The notes beneath the pieces were generated by a model. That model saw nothing but the letters and a program-made list of their open reading frames with translations, made no database searches and was not told where the DNA came from. Shown one piece after another: positions 21,262 to 33,938 of a stretch of 64,000 nt of DNA. Made by a program: the position numbers and the translations under genes. Every line of letters begins with the position of its first letter. Position 1 is the first letter of the stretch. Location of the stretch: NCBI GenBank assembly GCA_003194525.1, contig NBIV01000163.1, positions 124,001-188,000 of the forward strand. Direction: 5' to 3'. The DNA comes from Gracilariopsis chorda (Eukaryota; Rhodophyta; Florideophyceae; Gracilariales; Gracilariaceae).

Positions 21262-24200
21262 CTGAGGGAGTCTCCCCTTTGGGAGAGGCGTCCTCAAGAA
21301 CGAGGCTGTTGGCGCCCGAGGCGTCCTCGCCTCGCTCCCCGGTGAAAGTCCTCTCGAGGAAAGACACCGCTGACGCAGACTCTGCGCACCCCGGTGTGTT
21401 GCGTCGCCCGTGGATACGGAGTAAAAATCCCCGGATTCCCGGTAGAGTCTTGGTCTTGGCCAAGCGCAACTATAAGGTCTATGCAGACCTTGGCCTTGAC
21501 CCCCAGTTTATGGTGAGGTTTCTCACCGTCCTGGATACAGTGGCAGGCCCCAACTTTGTTGTGGAATCATTGTTACCCCCGCTTGTGCGGTCTCGTATCC
21601 GCCCTGACGCGGTCCCCGACATTTCGGATGCGAACAACAATCCGTTACAAACGGTGGGCACAGTGGACCTCGTCGTGAGTCTTGGTACCTCTGTGGTGAA
21701 GTTGGAATTCATCGTTTGCCGTTCATTGGCAGCACCAGTGATACTGGGATGTGATTACTGCGACAGATTTGTCGACGCAATCAGGCCCCGCCTCAGGCGT
21801 GTAGAACTTGACGACGGATCGTCGGTTCCGATTGTTCGCCGCCCGCTAAAGCGGTCCTCTCGGAAACAAGTTCCGCTCCCTGCTGCGCAGGAACCACCGC
21901 CCGCGTCCCGCGAGTCCACCAAACTCCGCGTCGCTGCCTCGGTTCCTATACCGGCTGAGTCCCAAGTCTGGGTGCAGGTAAATTCCCGTCAACACGGTCT
22001 TCGGGTTATACAACCCATCGCCTCGTTGTACGAGAAATCCCAGCTGGCGCTGGCTAATGGAATTGTCTCCATTTCCCCGGATGTTCCTTTCCGGATATTG
22101 GTTGCCAACCTTGGCAAACACCCCCAGTATCTGTTAAAACACCAAGTAATTGGGAGTGTAACCCCCCATCGTATGGGAATGCTGCCAACGAAGATGACAG
22201 CCGCCGATGTACTCGGAGTTACCACCTCTTCTGAGGAGTTCGCCCCGCCGTCCGAAGTCGTCAAGTCTAAGGAGAGGGAGGAAACCGCTACTTCAGCGTC
22301 GAACATACCGAGTAACTCGGAATTACGAACCACACCTGTTCCACAGGGCAATGCTCCGTCGAGCAACGACCGGATTGATCCGGAAAAAGCACTTGAAGCG
22401 CTGGACTTCAGCCACGTGCCAGAGTCGCACCGCGACAAACTCCGTACCATGTTACGCGAATTCACCACAATGTGGTATGGCTCGCTTGGCGAGATTAATG
22501 CAACGGAACACCGGATCGATTTAATCCCCGGTGCGCGACCGGTTGCACAACCCCCTTACAGGGCAGGTCCGAAAGCTCGGGAAGAGGAGCAGTCCCAAGT
22601 GGACAAGATGCTCTGCACAGGTGTGATTGAGACCGCTCAATCACCCTGGGCATCCCCAGTTGTACTGGCTTTAGAGGCCGACGGAACCTGGAGGTTCTGT
22701 GTCGACTACCGCCGGCTCAATGCCGTGACCGTTAGGGACACGTACCCTATCCCTCGTATGGACGAGTGCATTGACTCCCTTGGAGACGCCACCGTGTTCA
22801 CGGCCCTTGATGCCAATTGGGGATATTGGCAAGTACCTGTCAGACAGGAGGATCGCGACAAAACCGCATTCACCTGCCACGCAGGAACGTACCGCTTCAA
22901 GCGGATGCCATTTGGTTTACCAAACGCCCCCGCCACCTTTCAGCGTGCAGTAGATATTCTACTCAACTGCTTAAAGTGGCGGAGCTGTCTGGTCTACCTT
23001 GATGATATTATCATCTTCTCCAACTCGTTGGACGACCATCTCACTCACGTCCGAGACGTGCTGACCGTACTCCGTGATGCGGGAATTACCCTCAAGTTGA
23101 GGAAATGCGAGTTTTTCACAGATACTGTGAAGTATCTGGGTCACATTATCCGTCCTGGACGGTTAGCGATCGAGAAAGCTCGAGTCAAATCCCTCGTCGA
23201 GGCGAAAGAGCCCCGTACTCAAACGGAACTGCGCTCCTTTCCGCGGCTGGTCAACGTCTACAGACGGTTTATCCCAAACGTTTCGGATACTGCGGCCCCC
23301 CTGAACGCGTTGTTGCGAAAGGGGAACCCCCCAAAACTGGGAACATTTACGCCCGAGCAATCGGAAGCCTTCAACTCCTTAAAGGAGGCTGTCACATCAG
23401 CACCAATCCTACATCTCCCAAAACTTGGGTTGCCATACTCCGTAGATACGGACTCGAGCGACTACCAAGTCGGGTGTGCTCTTTTTCAAACCACCCCGAG
23501 GGGGAACGACATCCAATTGGTTATTGGTCGCGCTCGCTCAATGTTCATGAGCGGAACTACTCCGTATCGGAGAAAGAGTGCCTCGCCGTCGTATGGGCGA
23601 TGACCACTCTGCGCCCCTACCTTATGGGAATTCACTTCACCGTATACACGGATCATTCCTCATTGAGGTGGTTGATGAATATCTCCGACCCGTCGGGACG
23701 CCTCATGCACTGGAGACTCCGCCTCGCGGAATATGACTTTCAAGTCATTTATAAAAAGGGCGCGCAGAACACCCAAGCCGACGCTCTGTCGCGGTTACAC
23801 ACAAGTGGGGAAGCACTCCCAACGGAGGATGATGAAGTCCCATGTTTCATGGCCACAGACCCGGATGATCCGGAATGTGCCATCGAGGCTGGGCCAGAAA
23901 ACTGGGACGAGGATGCTGACTTTGACGAACTACTCGCATCGCGAGATAAATCTGAGAACCCGTTACCGGGAAACTTTGTACCGGTATCACCGGAAGAAAT
24001 GATCCGAGAACAATTCGGCGACCCATTCTGTACGAGGATTCGTGCCCGTATCAACGGTGGTGAAGATCTCCCTTTCGGGGTAAACGACAAAGGCTACCTC
24101 GTAAGGAAGGTCGAAGCCCGCCCACAGATTGTGGTACCACATTCCCTGCAATCGCGGGTGTTACATCTATCACACTACGCCCCAATCGGAGGTCACCCAA

Positions 24201-26985
24201 GTGGGAGGAAACTCTACCTAACCCTGCGAAGGGATTTCTATTGGCCCGCCATGGCGGTGGATTGTTACGCCACTGTGCGGTTCTGTAGCGAATGCGCGAA
24301 GAATCGCGCCAAGCTCCGCAAAAATGCGAAGATGATGAAACTATTCCCCGCAAGGGCGCCGCTCGAGTTTATCGCGATCGATATTCTCGGACCACTACTC
24401 ACCACGAAACGTGGAAACAAGTTTCTACTTGTCATTATCGACCACTTTTTTAAGCTGGTACGGACTGTCCCTCTTCGGAGGATAACCGCTCTCACGGTGG
24501 CCCAGGCTCTGGTGACGCACTGGATTATCGTCTACGGTCCCCCTGTGGAGGTGCTCTCCGATAACGGGAAGCAGTTAGTGAGCAAGTTCTTCCAGGATGT
24601 TTGTCGCATCCTGGATGTCAAGAACGTGTTCACGACTACTTACCACCCCCATTGTAATGGGCAAGTTGAACAGTTTAACCGGACGTTACTCGCGGCGTTA
24701 CGTTCCTACGTCGCTGACCACCCAACGAATTGGGATCTCTACGCTGATGCGGTAACCTACGCGTACCATACGCAGGTACACCGGACTACCGGAGTTTCGC
24801 CATCCGAGTTGGTTCTATCTAGAACACCCCCGCCTATGGCGCTGGAACCCCAAGCTACCTTGGACAATTTCCCATCAGTGGGTATCTACCGGCAGCAATG
24901 GAAGCCATGGCTTTCCAAGCTGGTCCCCGCTGCGGGGAAGTCTATGGCACGTGCGCAAGCCGCGTACAAGCGGAATTTCGACACTCGCTTGCGAGGGAAA
25001 CCGTCCCTGATTCGGGCGAATAACTACGTCTTCATCAGGAAGGAGTACTACAACCCGGAACGGGAGAAGCGCCATAAACTCTCGCCTATGGCGGATGGAT
25101 CATTCAAGGTCATCTCTGTAAACACCGACACTGTCGTGGTAGAGATGGGCGACACGCACGAACGGATTTCCCGTGATCGTGTTGTCCTTGCCCCTCCTCC
25201 CTCGTCAGAGGTAGTCCTGGATCCAGGCAACCCCGTTTCTACGGACTCTGCAACACCGGAACCATCCGGGAGTACTAGACCTACGGTACTACCAAACCCC
25301 AGCTGGGGACTCTCAGACCTACCGACTCTGTCGGACTCACCGGCTCAGCCGGGTAATTCGGGCCCCTCAGCGCCCGCACCTACCACGTCCGCCCCACTGG
25401 CGCGCATCTATACCCGCCAGGCGGGGAATGTTATCCCTTATCCCGCCGCTCCGTCTAAGGAGGGGGAGGAGAACACTCGTTTTCGAGGAACGATATCGCC
25501 GTCGCAACGGGAAACACACCGTAACATACGGAACACTGACCGTGGAGCACGGAGTATGTCACGCGACACTAATCCCCGTTCCCGGGCAGTGCTGTGCAAC
25601 AGGAACCAGACGCGCAGGCCCCGCAAAAGCGGCAAATACACCGTTTGTCACGGGAAAACGAGAAGCCTCACTCCAATACCGCAGCAGCGGAAAGGCAATC
25701 GCCCAATCCATCCCCGGAGGCATCGCCACAAACGCGGAAAACATACCGTGCTACACAGGAAGTTGAAGCGCAACTACCGCACACCCCTGTCAGGGAAGGA
25801 TCCCCGACAAGGGAGTATGGTGACGATTGCACCCAATCCCCTGAGCAGGGCGATGCCTCGAAGCCGCCGTTGGCGGAAGTCCCCGCGGAAGCGGTTCAAT
25901 CAGGTCGATCAGACCCGCGCCTTGCGGAGAAGGGGCGCCCAGATACGCCGGCCTCACAGGGAAATACCCACACCCCTGTTGGGGAAAAAGGCAGCCAAGC
26001 CGCAGTCGAAGCTTTAAGCCCTGCCTCGCAAGCACCGGAAACGCCTCCCGTCGTTGACGGAATCGAAGCCCCCGCTACGGGGAATAATTTGCGCCAACCC
26101 CCGCAACGCTGCGGCGAAGAACCGAGGAACTCGGGAATAACGCGCGCCATCGCACGCTCGAAACCGGTCGTACCGGACGCTGCTCCTCCTCATGGAGAAG
26201 GTGCACCGCGCTTAGCGGCAATTCCCCTGAAAAGGGTGTCATCGGCACCTGCCCGGCACCCCCCAAAGGGGAATTTTGACCAAAATACCGGTGTACCGGA
26301 GTTAGCCCCAGGCAACCCGTCAGTAGCCGGGGACACCACGGCATCACCGGAACGTATGGTGCAGAGCGCTCGTGCGCCTGGCAGGGAGGCGGTTTGCCAC
26401 CCAATCACCGTGTCGCACGGGACCCCCCAGGGGATTGTGGAAATGCCGATCCCGCAGGAGCGGTCATCTTCCCGCAAACTCGCGGTTCGTGAGCTCAACC
26501 GCGAAGGCGGAGCCCAAATCCCCCGCCGACTGGCGGTTCGCCCGCAATACCGCGAAAGCGGAAATGAACCTGCCCCAATGGGGAATGACTCACCGGTGAA
26601 AACCGTGGCACCACACACCCTCTTGAGGGATATCTTCCCGAATGAACAGCGGCCGCTATCACAGCGCACGGCAACGCCGGAGTTATCGCCGAACACCCTG
26701 CTAAGGGACATTATACCGCACAGCGGGCAGCCCCCGCAAGGAAGTACAGCCACCACCCGGCACGGCCGGCATGTCTACAAACGAGAGTTTGTAGTGGACC
26801 GACTTGTCGGACACACCTGGGACCAGGATGGTATTCTACAATACCGCGTCCGCTGGTACGGGTATGACCCCAGTGGGGATACGTCGGAGCCAATCGAACA
26901 CCTCCCACGGTCGCAGGTCCTGCGATACCACCGTCAAACGGGAACTGCAGCCTCAGTCACGCTGGTTAATGTCCAAGTTGGGTAA
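21213..26985 (+). pseudogene. pol: Gypsy copy 2 Pol: protease-RT-RNase H-integrase-linker-chromodomain, one clear break
   Basis: Protease keeps the D-T-V-A-G active site and the ILGCDYCDRF end. RT has YLDD near 22994. A one-base loss in a C run at about 23503-23506 (four C against five in copy 1) moves RNase H and integrase into the next frame. Integrase keeps the HHCC finger, both Asp and the Glu (IDILGP, SDNGKQ, NGQVEQFNR), with a GPY/F-like end. The linker and chromodomain (REFVVDRLV ... YRVRWYGYDP ... TSEPIEHL, about 26785-26950) lie in the -1 frame relative to integrase. The two frames overlap between 25594 and 26017. The chromodomain has Ser where the usual TWEP motif has Trp. Confidence 0.9.
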
Positions 26986-27176
26986 CGTTGCGGCGCGAGC
27001 GGAGAGCGAAAGGAAAGGATAACAAGGCAAAGTCCGTCGAAGACGGGGAACTCAACCGAGAAGCACCGTTCTAAACAGGAAAGTTTATTCAAGGGAGCAG
27101 CTAGCTCCCCACAATACTACACTACACTAACTGGCATAGCCAGGGAAAGAAGAACCAGGAAACTGGACTAGAGGGT

Positions 27177-28964
27177 TCACTCACCCCCATCGTCCGGGGC
27201 GTAACCCCCAGCAAGGCGGTAGGCCAACGCGTCCGCCATGGTGGTGACATCCCCCGATACCTCGGCAGCGCTAAGACCGGCACCCCGGAGGAAACGTGCG
27301 ATGATTTCGTTTTCATTCGCCGTCAACCCGCTGGGGATAGAAGGTCCAGCACTTGCCGCCGAAGGGTCAGCAGCCGGCTCGGCCGGAGATACCCCCTCTG
27401 GGAAAGCTTCCGCGCTAGCGCCGGTTTCCTCTACGTCCATCTCCCCGGGTTCTTCCGGTTCGTTATCGACCATTGGGTCATCCCCGCCGTATGCGCGGTA
27501 GTAGTCGTCAGAATCGACGTACCCCACCGGGTGGTCTTCCGGCACATGCTGGGGCGTATCGCGAAGCTCGCGCGCCTCCTCGGAGGAAATTTCCCGGAAC
27601 TCTTAGGGGTCAAAATAGATAAAATCCCCCGCAAGGGCGGTGTTTCTACCGAGTCCCGGACCACCGGTGTTACCGCTGCCGCCATCCAGACGACCGCTTT
27701 GCTCCAGCGGGACCTCACTCCAGCTAACGCTGTCGATGTACCCAAGTAATTGGAGGACCTCTTCATTGTTGGCCTGGCCCCCAAGGGGGATGCGAAGATC
27801 CAGGTTTCGGATCGCTGCCCGCACACGCGGTTGAAGGAACCAGAGACGATACTGGTCGTACGCCTCGTTGAGGATATAAGCCGCAGTGCGGGCCGCCCAC
27901 TCCGTAACCACTACGGACCACAACCCCGACCGGGGATCCTGCATGAGCAGCGAACCGAGATACGTAGGTACCGGCGGGAGTTCTATGTAGCATCCCCGGC
28001 AGGCTTCATGGAAGCGCCACCACTCGGGGAGTGCTACATACCGACCTAGTCGGTGAGGCGGCGCAATCCGCTCTATCTCCACGTTCTGATACGGGATAAA
28101 ATACCCGAATCGGGATCGCCAACGCCGCTCGTAGCGGATGAAGTTTTGGAGAAAGCTGGACCGGTATTGCCGGGGAAGGTACCTGAACTCCGCCCGAATA
28201 ATCGGTCGCTCCCAGCAAAGGGCTTCTTGCCGCGCTGCGGGGAAATTCCTCCAAGCGAGGGTCTCGAGGCGGAACAGGTTCTCGCCGTACCCAATCTCCC
28301 GGCGAGTGCCGAAGTAGCTAACGTCGAAGCCAAACTCCGGTGGGACCGGTACATCGAATGGAGCCCGGCTCTGCCGTTGATACGCCATGCGCGTCAACGC
28401 AGTCTGTGCCGCAGCGACGGTCTCGCCCGAATTTCTTCGGAGGTGGTGACGCGGAATCGCAATCCGGTGACGCCAATCCCACGATGTGGTGACTGCTCTG
28501 GGCAGATCCCCCGGAAGGGTGTCTGAGCCATCCGCATAAGCGGTGACCAATCCCTCATTGAGGACAGCGACCGGGTGAAACCACGGGGCAAGGCGCAGGC
28601 GCGACGCGTGATTCCGATTCATCGGGTTGAGCCCCACGAGGGTGTTGTAAGTTGGCCAGTTGGACACCGGAGTGGTTCCGGAGGACACCACCGAAGGTGG
28701 TAATGCGAAGGGATGGTCGGCTGCAGCAGCCATATTCCCCGGTTGTACCGGATTTCGATCGCCCTGAGGCAGGGGAACTGACCGGAAACCGGTGGTGTAT
28801 CGCCCGAGAAGTTTCGGAGGTTGGCTGTGGTTGTTGATGTTGTTGTCGTCGTTCGTTTTTCCCTTTTGGAGGGTGGCTGTTGTTGTTGTTTGTGCACTCG
28901 GTGACTCTGATGCAGAGGGATTTACCGGAGAACCAGAGACAGAGCACGCGCTTTTATCACCCAT
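27177..28964 (-). CDS. Antisense ORF in the 3' region of gypsy copy 2 (one in-frame stop)
   Basis: Between chromodomain and 3' LTR, on the opposite strand. From the ATG at 28964 a 453-residue frame runs to TAA at 27603-27605, and the same frame then stays open for about 141 more codons to 27177. The first part has a Thr/Asn-rich N-terminus (about 25-50), then an Arg-, Trp- and Tyr-rich body (RYERRWRSRFGYF, LPEWWRFHEACRGCYIEL). The part after the stop is strongly acidic (DDYYRAYGGDD, EPEEPGEMDVEE) and ends in an Ala/Gly-rich segment. I recognise no domain. Antisense ORFs at this place are known in some plant gypsy elements (Ogre/Retand-type); homology here is not shown. A promoter would have to lie in or near the 3' LTR. 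Confidence 0.6.
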
Positions 28965-29008
28965 TTTCGTCTGGGAATCCTCCGCGTCCGCGGTCGTTTT
29001 CCCTTCTT

Positions 29009-29021
29009 AAGGGGGGGGATA
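29009..29021 (+). other. Polypurine tract, gypsy copy 2
   Basis: AA, eight G, ATA directly before the TG of LTR 3. It matches the tract before LTR 2. Confidence 0.75.
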
Positions 29022-29828
29022 TGAAGTGCAACGCCCTCACGGAGGGATTCTTGGTACTTGAACGCTTTCCCGATATTATCGGTTGTGTAGTGTGTATATG
29101 AACTACGCCCCACTATGGTGGATATGGACACGTGGGACACGGTTTTGGGTCAATTGGCGGCTGGCCACAGTAGTGGATGTTGCCACGAAATGTGGAGTAT
29201 TTTAGTTAATATCATTTATTATTTTCACACCCATTTCTGGGAAGCTAGTACTTAGTGCGACGGCGCACTGCCGTCGCACCAGTAAATCTTCCCCAACAAG
29301 GGACCCCAACCTGGGGATTTGGCTCTAGTTGTTGCCGCTTGCGCGCGTACTCTACTCCTCCTTGGAGGGAAACGCCGTAAACCACGGGACATCTAACCCC
29401 CTTGCACATCTAAAGAAACCCATCACTGGGAGTATAATTGTTCCAATCATATTGGTGTTTCGCCCTGTATAGGGAGTCCTGTCCACCGGCATTGCCGTAT
29501 CTGCTCCTCGCTCTCGCGACCCACTTCGTCCTTCCTTCTTCCCCTTTTTAGGGTAGCACCTCCCGCTATCCGCGGCCCTCGTGTGCGCATCCGCTCACAC
29601 TTCCCCACTTACGTGGAAACATACCTCTACTGAGGATCACACCCCGCTCACGCGGATACCGATTCTTTGCCTTCACCTCCCTGCGCGAGTCGCGACAGGT
29701 GTCCCTAGTCTTACAAACCGGCTTCGCTGTGACACCTCTGGGAGGGCTCTACCCAACTGGGTTCACCTCGTGAGAGGAAGATCCCGAACGTCTTTCGGTG
29801 TTTTTCCCCTTTGGGGCATTGCACCACA
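29022..29828 (+). repeat. LTR 3 (3' LTR of gypsy copy 2)
   Basis: 807 bp, starting TGAAGTGCAA and ending TTGCACCACA. It has more differences from LTR 2 than LTR 1 has, plus a ~20 bp deletion in the CT-rich part. It abuts the leader of the copia element directly. Confidence 0.93.
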
Positions 29829-32800
29829 AAACCCGTGTCAGTGGCCCCGGCTACTCACTGAGTAGTAGAAGAATCCCTCGCCCAGTAGGGGACTGGTGAA
29901 GATCAACCAAGAAGACTTCATCGTGCGCTCTCGCGTCGAGTAAGCTCCGCGATGGAAGTGGACAAGGACCCTGAGTCGAGACGCATCCCTCGTCTCAAGG
30001 GTAACGCCGACTACTATACATGGCGTATATATGTACGGGACCTTATGCATTCTCAGGACACACTTTTTGTTCTGAGCGTCCCGCGGCCCGACGACGGAAC
30101 TGCCCAGGCACGCAGAAGATGGGACGACGCAGACAGGAAGGCACGATCTGCCATCGTCCAAAACCTCGGCACTCAACCCATCGTTGCCGTTTCCGAGTTG
30201 CTGGAACGGGAAACATGTTCCGCACTCGAGGTATGGAGGAAACTGGAGTCCACTTTCAAAAAGGACAACATCCAGTCGAAACTCAACCTTCGGCAAAAGT
30301 TGAACAGCCTTTCGTTCAACGACAACGATGATGTCCAGAAGCACCTGTTGGAACTGGAAACGATATTCATCGAACTGGCTCGTCTCGGGGACCCGATGTC
30401 AGATAGAGAACGAACGGTTACTTTATTGCGTACGTTGCCTGACTCACTAATGGCAATCACCCTACTGGCCGACGCAAACAACATGGAGTGCGATCAAGGC
30501 GTATCACTTGTTCGATCGGAGATGGACCGTCGCAAACACCGGAAATCCAAGGCGACGACAAAGAGCTCCGAAAGCCAAGGAAGCACGAAGCACCCGTACC
30601 CCTCGGCAAAGAAGTCCTCGACGAACAAAAGGCCGCGAGGAAAGCGCAACAAGAAAAAGGGTGTCAGGTGCTGGAAATGTGGCCGCATTGGACACATTCG
30701 TTCTGAATGTCGACAAAACAACAGTTTCACGCCCAATAACAAAAACCACGTAAAAAGTAGTGGAAACTCCTGGAGAGATTACAACCAGCCCTCCGATAGA
30801 GAATATCACCACTGGGAGTCAGAACGCAACTCTCGTAACAACCATTATCGCCACCACAACAACAACAACAACAACAACCACACACCCCGTGGTTTCGTTG
30901 CGCGCGCTCAGTCCAGTTGTCTCAGCGCAAAAGAAACTCGGACTTACCTAGATTCTGGCGCCACTCACGTTTTCATAAACGACAAGGATCTCCTTACGGA
31001 TTTCGTCGAAACCAACGACGAAGTTGTGCGAACATGTGACCAACACACTGACATTAAAGGCAAAGGAACAATACTACTACCCCTTGGCGACGGCGTTAGA
31101 CTGCCAGCCAAGTACACTCCATCATTTGACTCGAACCTAGTCTCACTCAAGGTTCTTTCGGACTACATGGACGTGGAGTACTTATCCATAAACGGTTTCG
31201 AAATAAAAGATCGCTCCTCCGGTCGAATGATATACCAAGTCCCATCAAGAAACGGATTGTATATACTACCAAACCCGACTCGACCAGAACTCGCACAGGT
31301 AGCCATGCGCCGACCCGGAGACACAGCTAAGGATTGGCATGACAAACTTGGCCACCCAGGGACGGACCGACTGCTGCAAAGCATCGACAAGTCCGATGGC
31401 ATCCCGAAGCTATCTCCAGATGAACTCCGGAACATTCACTGCTCTCCATGCATTGAGGGAGGAACCAGACGCGCGCCACTTACACAATCACTTGATGTGG
31501 CACGCCGTCCATTGGAACTAACCCATACGGACCTAACTGGACCCATAAGTCCCCCGTCGTTACAAGGATCGACATATATCCAAGCCCTGCTTGACGACAA
31601 TAGCAGGGCTTGCGCACTCTACTTCTTAACTTCAAAGTCGCATTTCTTCGAATCGGTCCGATGGTACAAGGCTCGCGCGGAAAACGAACAAGCCCCAATT
31701 CGACTGTTTCGCGTTCGCCTTGACGGGGCGGGTGAGAATCGATCGGACGACTTTGTAACATTTGCAAAGGAAAACGGATTGATCCTAGAATACGCACCCC
31801 CCTATGCGCACCAATCTGACGGAGCTGCGGAAAAGATCATACAAGATCTGTGGAGGATGACACGAATATTCCTGCATGCCGCAAAACTACCACCGGAGCT
31901 ATGGGAAGAGGCAATATCCCACGCCAACTATCTGGGCAATCGCCTACCCAACTCTAGAGTTGGAATGGAAGTGCCATACACCATATGGTTCGGTAGGAAG
32001 CCGGACTTCTCGAACTTACTCAAGTTCGTACAACACGGGCACGCTTTCATCTATCGCCCAGAGACTGCGAAGAACAAGAAGTTGCTCCCGCGTGCTCTAC
32101 CGGGACACTTCGTTGGCATGCAGAGTCACCGCACTCTGTATAGGATCTATGTCCCCACTGAGCGCAAGGTCATCATCACACGCGCACAGGACTTCAAGGT
32201 CACCAAGGAACAGCTTCCTTCAATCCATGACCTCATCGACTTCTCGTCGTTAAGGAGATCCGAGGCCGAAATGACTGGTCAAGAGAATGTCGAGGAACAT
32301 TTTGACGCGGCACTAGCCCTATGCATGGTTTCTCACTCGCGCTCCAAGTACCTCAGGGATAATGGCAGCATCCCCAGGAACTTTGACGAGGCACGAAGAA
32401 TACCAATGTGGGCGGAGGCGATCGACCGGGAATATAACGCGCTCGTCGATAGGAAGACTTGGGTACTGGTGAATAGAGAACCAGGGATGCGAACACTCCC
32501 CTTTCTCTGGACATTCATCGCCAAGATTCTTGGCCCAGACCCTCACCAAATCTTACCGAAAGCACGATGTGTTGCACGGGGCGACCTACAACGCCCATAC
32601 ATGGACTACGACCCGGACGGACTATATGCCCCAGTTGCAAGGCAGGAAACAATTCGCCTTCTACTTGCAAAGGCTGCTGCTCAAGGACTCATACTGGAAA
32701 CGCTGGATATTAGCAATGCGTACCTGTATGGGGACCTGGAAGAGCCGCTGATCATGGAACAGCCACAGGATTCGACGGGATCGGGATATGTTCCTGGAAA

Positions 32801-33938
32801 GGTCTGCTTGCTCCAAAAGTCAATCTATGGGGCAAAGCAGGCAGGACATATTTGGGGATCGCTGTTCCACAAGGAACTGATCCGCCTCCGATACAGGCAG
32901 TCCACAACAGACAGCCGCTTGTACATGTACAAGTCTGGCAGTGGGTTTGTTATCCTGGTAGTGGTGGTTGACGACGTTCTCATGTCATCAGACTCTCGAA
33001 GCCTCCTGGAAGATTTCAAAGAAGAAATGAAAAAACTTTTTAAAGTAAAGCTTTTGGGTGAAGCCCAGTCTTTCATTGGACTGGAAATAGAAAGGAAAGA
33101 GCGGGGAATAAAGGTCCGGCGGAGCAAGTAAATAGAGAAGATACTTAAAGAGTATGGACTCTCTCACTGCAACACCGCAAGCACTCCTTTACATGCGAAT
33201 ACCGACCTGTCCGCTCGTGGCGAAACTGAAAGTCGCCTGGCTCCTGCGCTTCACCGGAGGTACCGACAGCTCGTTGGTCATTTGATGTACCTTGCCGTAT
33301 CATGCAGGCCGGAAATCATGTTTGCGTCATCGATGTTGGCACGACAAGTCCATGATCCGTGCATGAGGCACGTTGGACTTGGTAAACGGGTGCTACGATA
33401 CCTGCACGGGACCAAGGGTCTTGGTTTGTTCTACCCCTCGGACACCCGTACCCCTATGGAAGCATTCTGTGATGCGGACTGGGCTGGATGTCGTGACACT
33501 CGGAAGTCTACGACTGGAATCCTAGTAAAGGTAAACAAAGCCCCGGTGCTTTGGACGACAAAGAAGCAATCTATGATTGCACTCTCGTCCGGCGAAGCAG
33601 AATACATCGCACTCTCGTATTGCGGTAAGACTCTGCGATGGCTGTGTAGATTGTTTTGGGAACTTCTTCGTGAAAAAGTATTGGCGGACGAGCCAGAGAT
33701 GTACCCTGTATCCATTTTCACTGATAGCTCAACCGCTATGTCTATTGTTGAAAAGCCTAAGTCTTCGGAAAGGAACAAACATATTGATATTAAGCTCCAC
33801 GACATTAAGGAGCTGGTGAAGACAGGTGTTGTAAATGTTAAGGACATATCTACAGAAATGCAACCAGCAGATGTGATGACAAAGAGCGTGGATCACGCAA
33901 AACTTCAACGACTCAGGTTTGTTTGTGGTTTACATTAA
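29829..33938 (+). mobile_element. Ty1/copia element, internal region joined to a gypsy LTR
   Basis: Leader of about 123 bp, then a single gag-pol frame. No copia 5' LTR is seen: the sequence to the left is gypsy LTR 3. No 3' LTR could be proven; a purine-rich stretch GGAGCGGGGGAGC lies at about 34240. The leader aligns with that of the minus-strand copia near 52150-52300. Confidence 0.8.
29952..33938 (+). pseudogene. Copia Gag-Pol polyprotein with one in-frame stop
   Basis: 1059 codons from ATG 29952 to TAA at 33129-33131, then the same frame is open to 33938. Order: UBN2-type gag about 40-200; CCHC knuckle CWKCGRIGHIRSEC near 238; Asn/His-rich spacer; aspartic protease LDSGATHVF near 336; GAG-pre-integrase DWHDKLGHP; integrase with HTDLTGP, RLDGAGEN and SDGAAEK; RT with LDISNAYLYGDLEEP and VVVDDVL near 1012; then, after the stop, RNase H with DADWAG, SSGEAEY and FTDSSTA. 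The stop falls between RT and RNase H, in a segment that normally has a Tyr or similar residue. Apart from that the frame is intact, so the element is young or only just dead. Confidence 0.92.

Larger units (their letters stand above)
18156..29828 (+). mobile_element. Ty3/gypsy chromovirus-type LTR retrotransposon, copy 2
   Basis: LTR 18156-18982, internal region 18983-29021, LTR 29022-29828. The most complete copy: it keeps the full linker, the chromodomain and a 1.8 kb antisense ORF before the 3' LTR. Its two LTRs differ more than LTR 1 and LTR 2 do, including a ~20 bp loss in LTR 3. No target duplication matches across the array. Confidence 0.94.
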
